Of a DNA stretch of 64,000 nucleotides, positions 62,578-64,000 are shown piece by piece (the stretch's first letter is position 1; each line of letters begins with the position of its first letter). A program made the translations under genes and the position numbers. The DNA is taken from positions 345,896 to 409,895 of the forward strand of contig VCAZ01000069.1 of NCBI GenBank assembly GCA_005784505.1, given 5' to 3'. This stretch comes from Bagarius yarrelli (lineage: Eukaryota > Chordata > Actinopteri > Siluriformes > Sisoridae). The notes under the pieces were generated by a model that ran no database searches, had not been told where the DNA came from, and saw nothing but the letters and a program-made list of their open reading frames with translations.

Positions 62578-63058
62578 GGTAGGTAGGTAGGTAGGTAGAT
62601 GGATACAACGTAGACAGACAGACATACAGACAAACAGCTATATAAAAAGACTCAACAGATAGACAGTCAGATAGACAGACAGACAGATATACAGGCAGCC
62701 GGCTAGATAAATAGACATAGACAGACAGACAGACAACTAGAAAGATACAGAAAGATAGAAATATACAGACATATAGATAGACAGATAGAGATAGAAAGAG
62801 AGCGAGAGAGACTGAGACAGATAGACAGACAGACAGACAGTTAGACAGACAGTTAGAAGGATAGCTATACAAAAATATACAGACAGATAGATAGACAGAC
62901 AGATATAGAAACAGATACAGAGACAGATATACAGACAGAGACGGATAGATAAACATGGCAGATAAATAGACAGCTAGAAAGATAGATATACAGACAGACA
63001 AGTATACAGATAGACAGTTGAAAGATAAATAGACAGACAGACAGATGAACAAGTTGGC
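62578..63058. repeat. (AGAC/AGAT)n microsatellite array
   Basis: About 480 bp of impure agac, agat and aggt units. The long reading frame across it is low-complexity. Confidence 0.95.
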
Positions 63059-63129
63059 TGACACTGCAACATAAACCTGCAAAAGTCAACAATATACAAG
63101 TCGATAAACAAATTCGAGTCTGGGATGAT

Positions 63130-63305
63130 ATTCTCATCGGGGGGTGGAAGCTGAAGTTGCTTTTTACCCCAGGAGTGTGCAACCCCCAGCTGGCACTATG
63201 GTTCGCCTGGACACCTCCCCTGCTGGCTGCCCCACATTCCGCCACACGCCGAATGATTCTCTCAACAGGAACACAGCCTGAGTGCTGTGTTTCAGCACCG
63301 CTATT
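63130..63305. other. GC-rich unique block
   Basis: Minus strand has an open frame (VPVERIIRRVAECGAASRGG and onward) with no family match that I recognise. It could be an exon, or part of a repeat beside the microsatellite. Confidence 0.25.
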
Positions 63306-63758
63306 CATGATCTACAAAAACAAATGGCAATAATGGGCCTGACAGTAGTGCTGGTGGTATTTGAAGGTCAATTATTAAACCTGAAGTTTTGTATAATTTG
63401 TGTTAGTACATTGTCTTCTGTTGGAATAAAAAAAATCCTGATTTATGTATATATTGGCTTAGTAATGCTTGGCAAATGGAACCCGCTGACACTTTTAATG
63501 TTTATAGCACAACATTTAGAGTACCCAGTATTTAATTAAGTAATATTTATGCAATTTAATGATATAATAAAAATTTTAAAAATTTATTAATATTATTATT
63601 TTTAAATTTAAAGCATTTATTTCTGAAAAAATATATGCCAATAAAATAAGAGTTTAACATTTAAACTTATTTTTGTTACTTGTGAATGTGTGATATTTTT
63701 GCATTGGTTTCTTTAATGGCAATATTAGAACGATTTTGGAAAGACTATTGTACATGCG

Positions 63759-63759
<1 letters not shown>

Positions 63760-63834
<75 letters not shown>
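63760..63834. repeat. (CA)n microsatellite
   Basis: About 35 pure ca units. Confidence 0.97.
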
Positions 63835-63836
<2 letters not shown>

Positions 63837-64000
63837 AGAAAGTGGCACTCAGGTGCATCAGTGCATTATGATGTCTGTTGCTCCAAGAACCCAGAAAATT
63901 GTCAGCATACACATATTTCTTGCGTCTACAATCACATGATGTGTGAGGATTTTACAGGTGACTCTGCATTTCCTGGGCAACAAAATGAGATGGGGGTCAC

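Noticed and set aside
62573..63082. Reading frame of 169 codons with many Leu, Ser, Val and Cys
   Set aside because: Runs entirely through the AGAC/AGAT microsatellite.

Overview
The window is vertebrate nuclear DNA, almost certainly from a teleost fish. Genes are split by AT-rich introns with GT-AG boundaries. POMC encodes ACTH, beta-MSH and beta-endorphin but no gamma-MSH, which is the teleost layout. The intergenic DNA is full of fish-type tRNA-derived SINEs, V-SINE/Mermaid-like repeats, L2/CR1- and RTE-type LINE fragments, Tc1-like relics and long microsatellites. A siluriform or other ostariophysan is possible, but I cannot fix the species.

Layout: 0-5 kb holds an intronless adenosine-receptor-like GPCR (+ strand) behind a 5'UTR splice acceptor. 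5-9 kb is repeats, including a poly-C tract of about 280 bp. 9.15-25.7 kb is xanthine dehydrogenase (xdh, - strand), for which I placed 31 exons, including a 51-nt terminal exon. The FAD and molybdopterin parts are intact, with all XDH-type substrate residues. The upstream exons for the 2Fe-2S domain (25.8-26.7 kb) are recognisable but broken by several small deletions. 29.5-34 kb is LINE/SINE debris. 34.2-39.1 kb looks like a housekeeping promoter with ETS sites driving a multi-exon transcript with no usable reading frame, in DNA rich in G/C homopolymers. 40.19-41.56 kb is a large imperfect palindrome whose arms carry four tRNA-like modules. 43.73-49.50 kb is dnajc27 (- strand, 7 exons, complete, 273 aa). 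51.65-52.82 kb is pomc (- strand, complete, 214 aa, with TATA box and 5'UTR exon). 53-64 kb has no gene that I recognise; it holds repeats and two candidate conserved non-coding blocks.

The genes do not form one pathway. dnajc27 next to pomc is a known vertebrate neighbourhood. The most unusual items are the palindrome with tRNA-like modules, the selectively broken Fe-S exons of xdh, and the putative non-coding host-type transcript.
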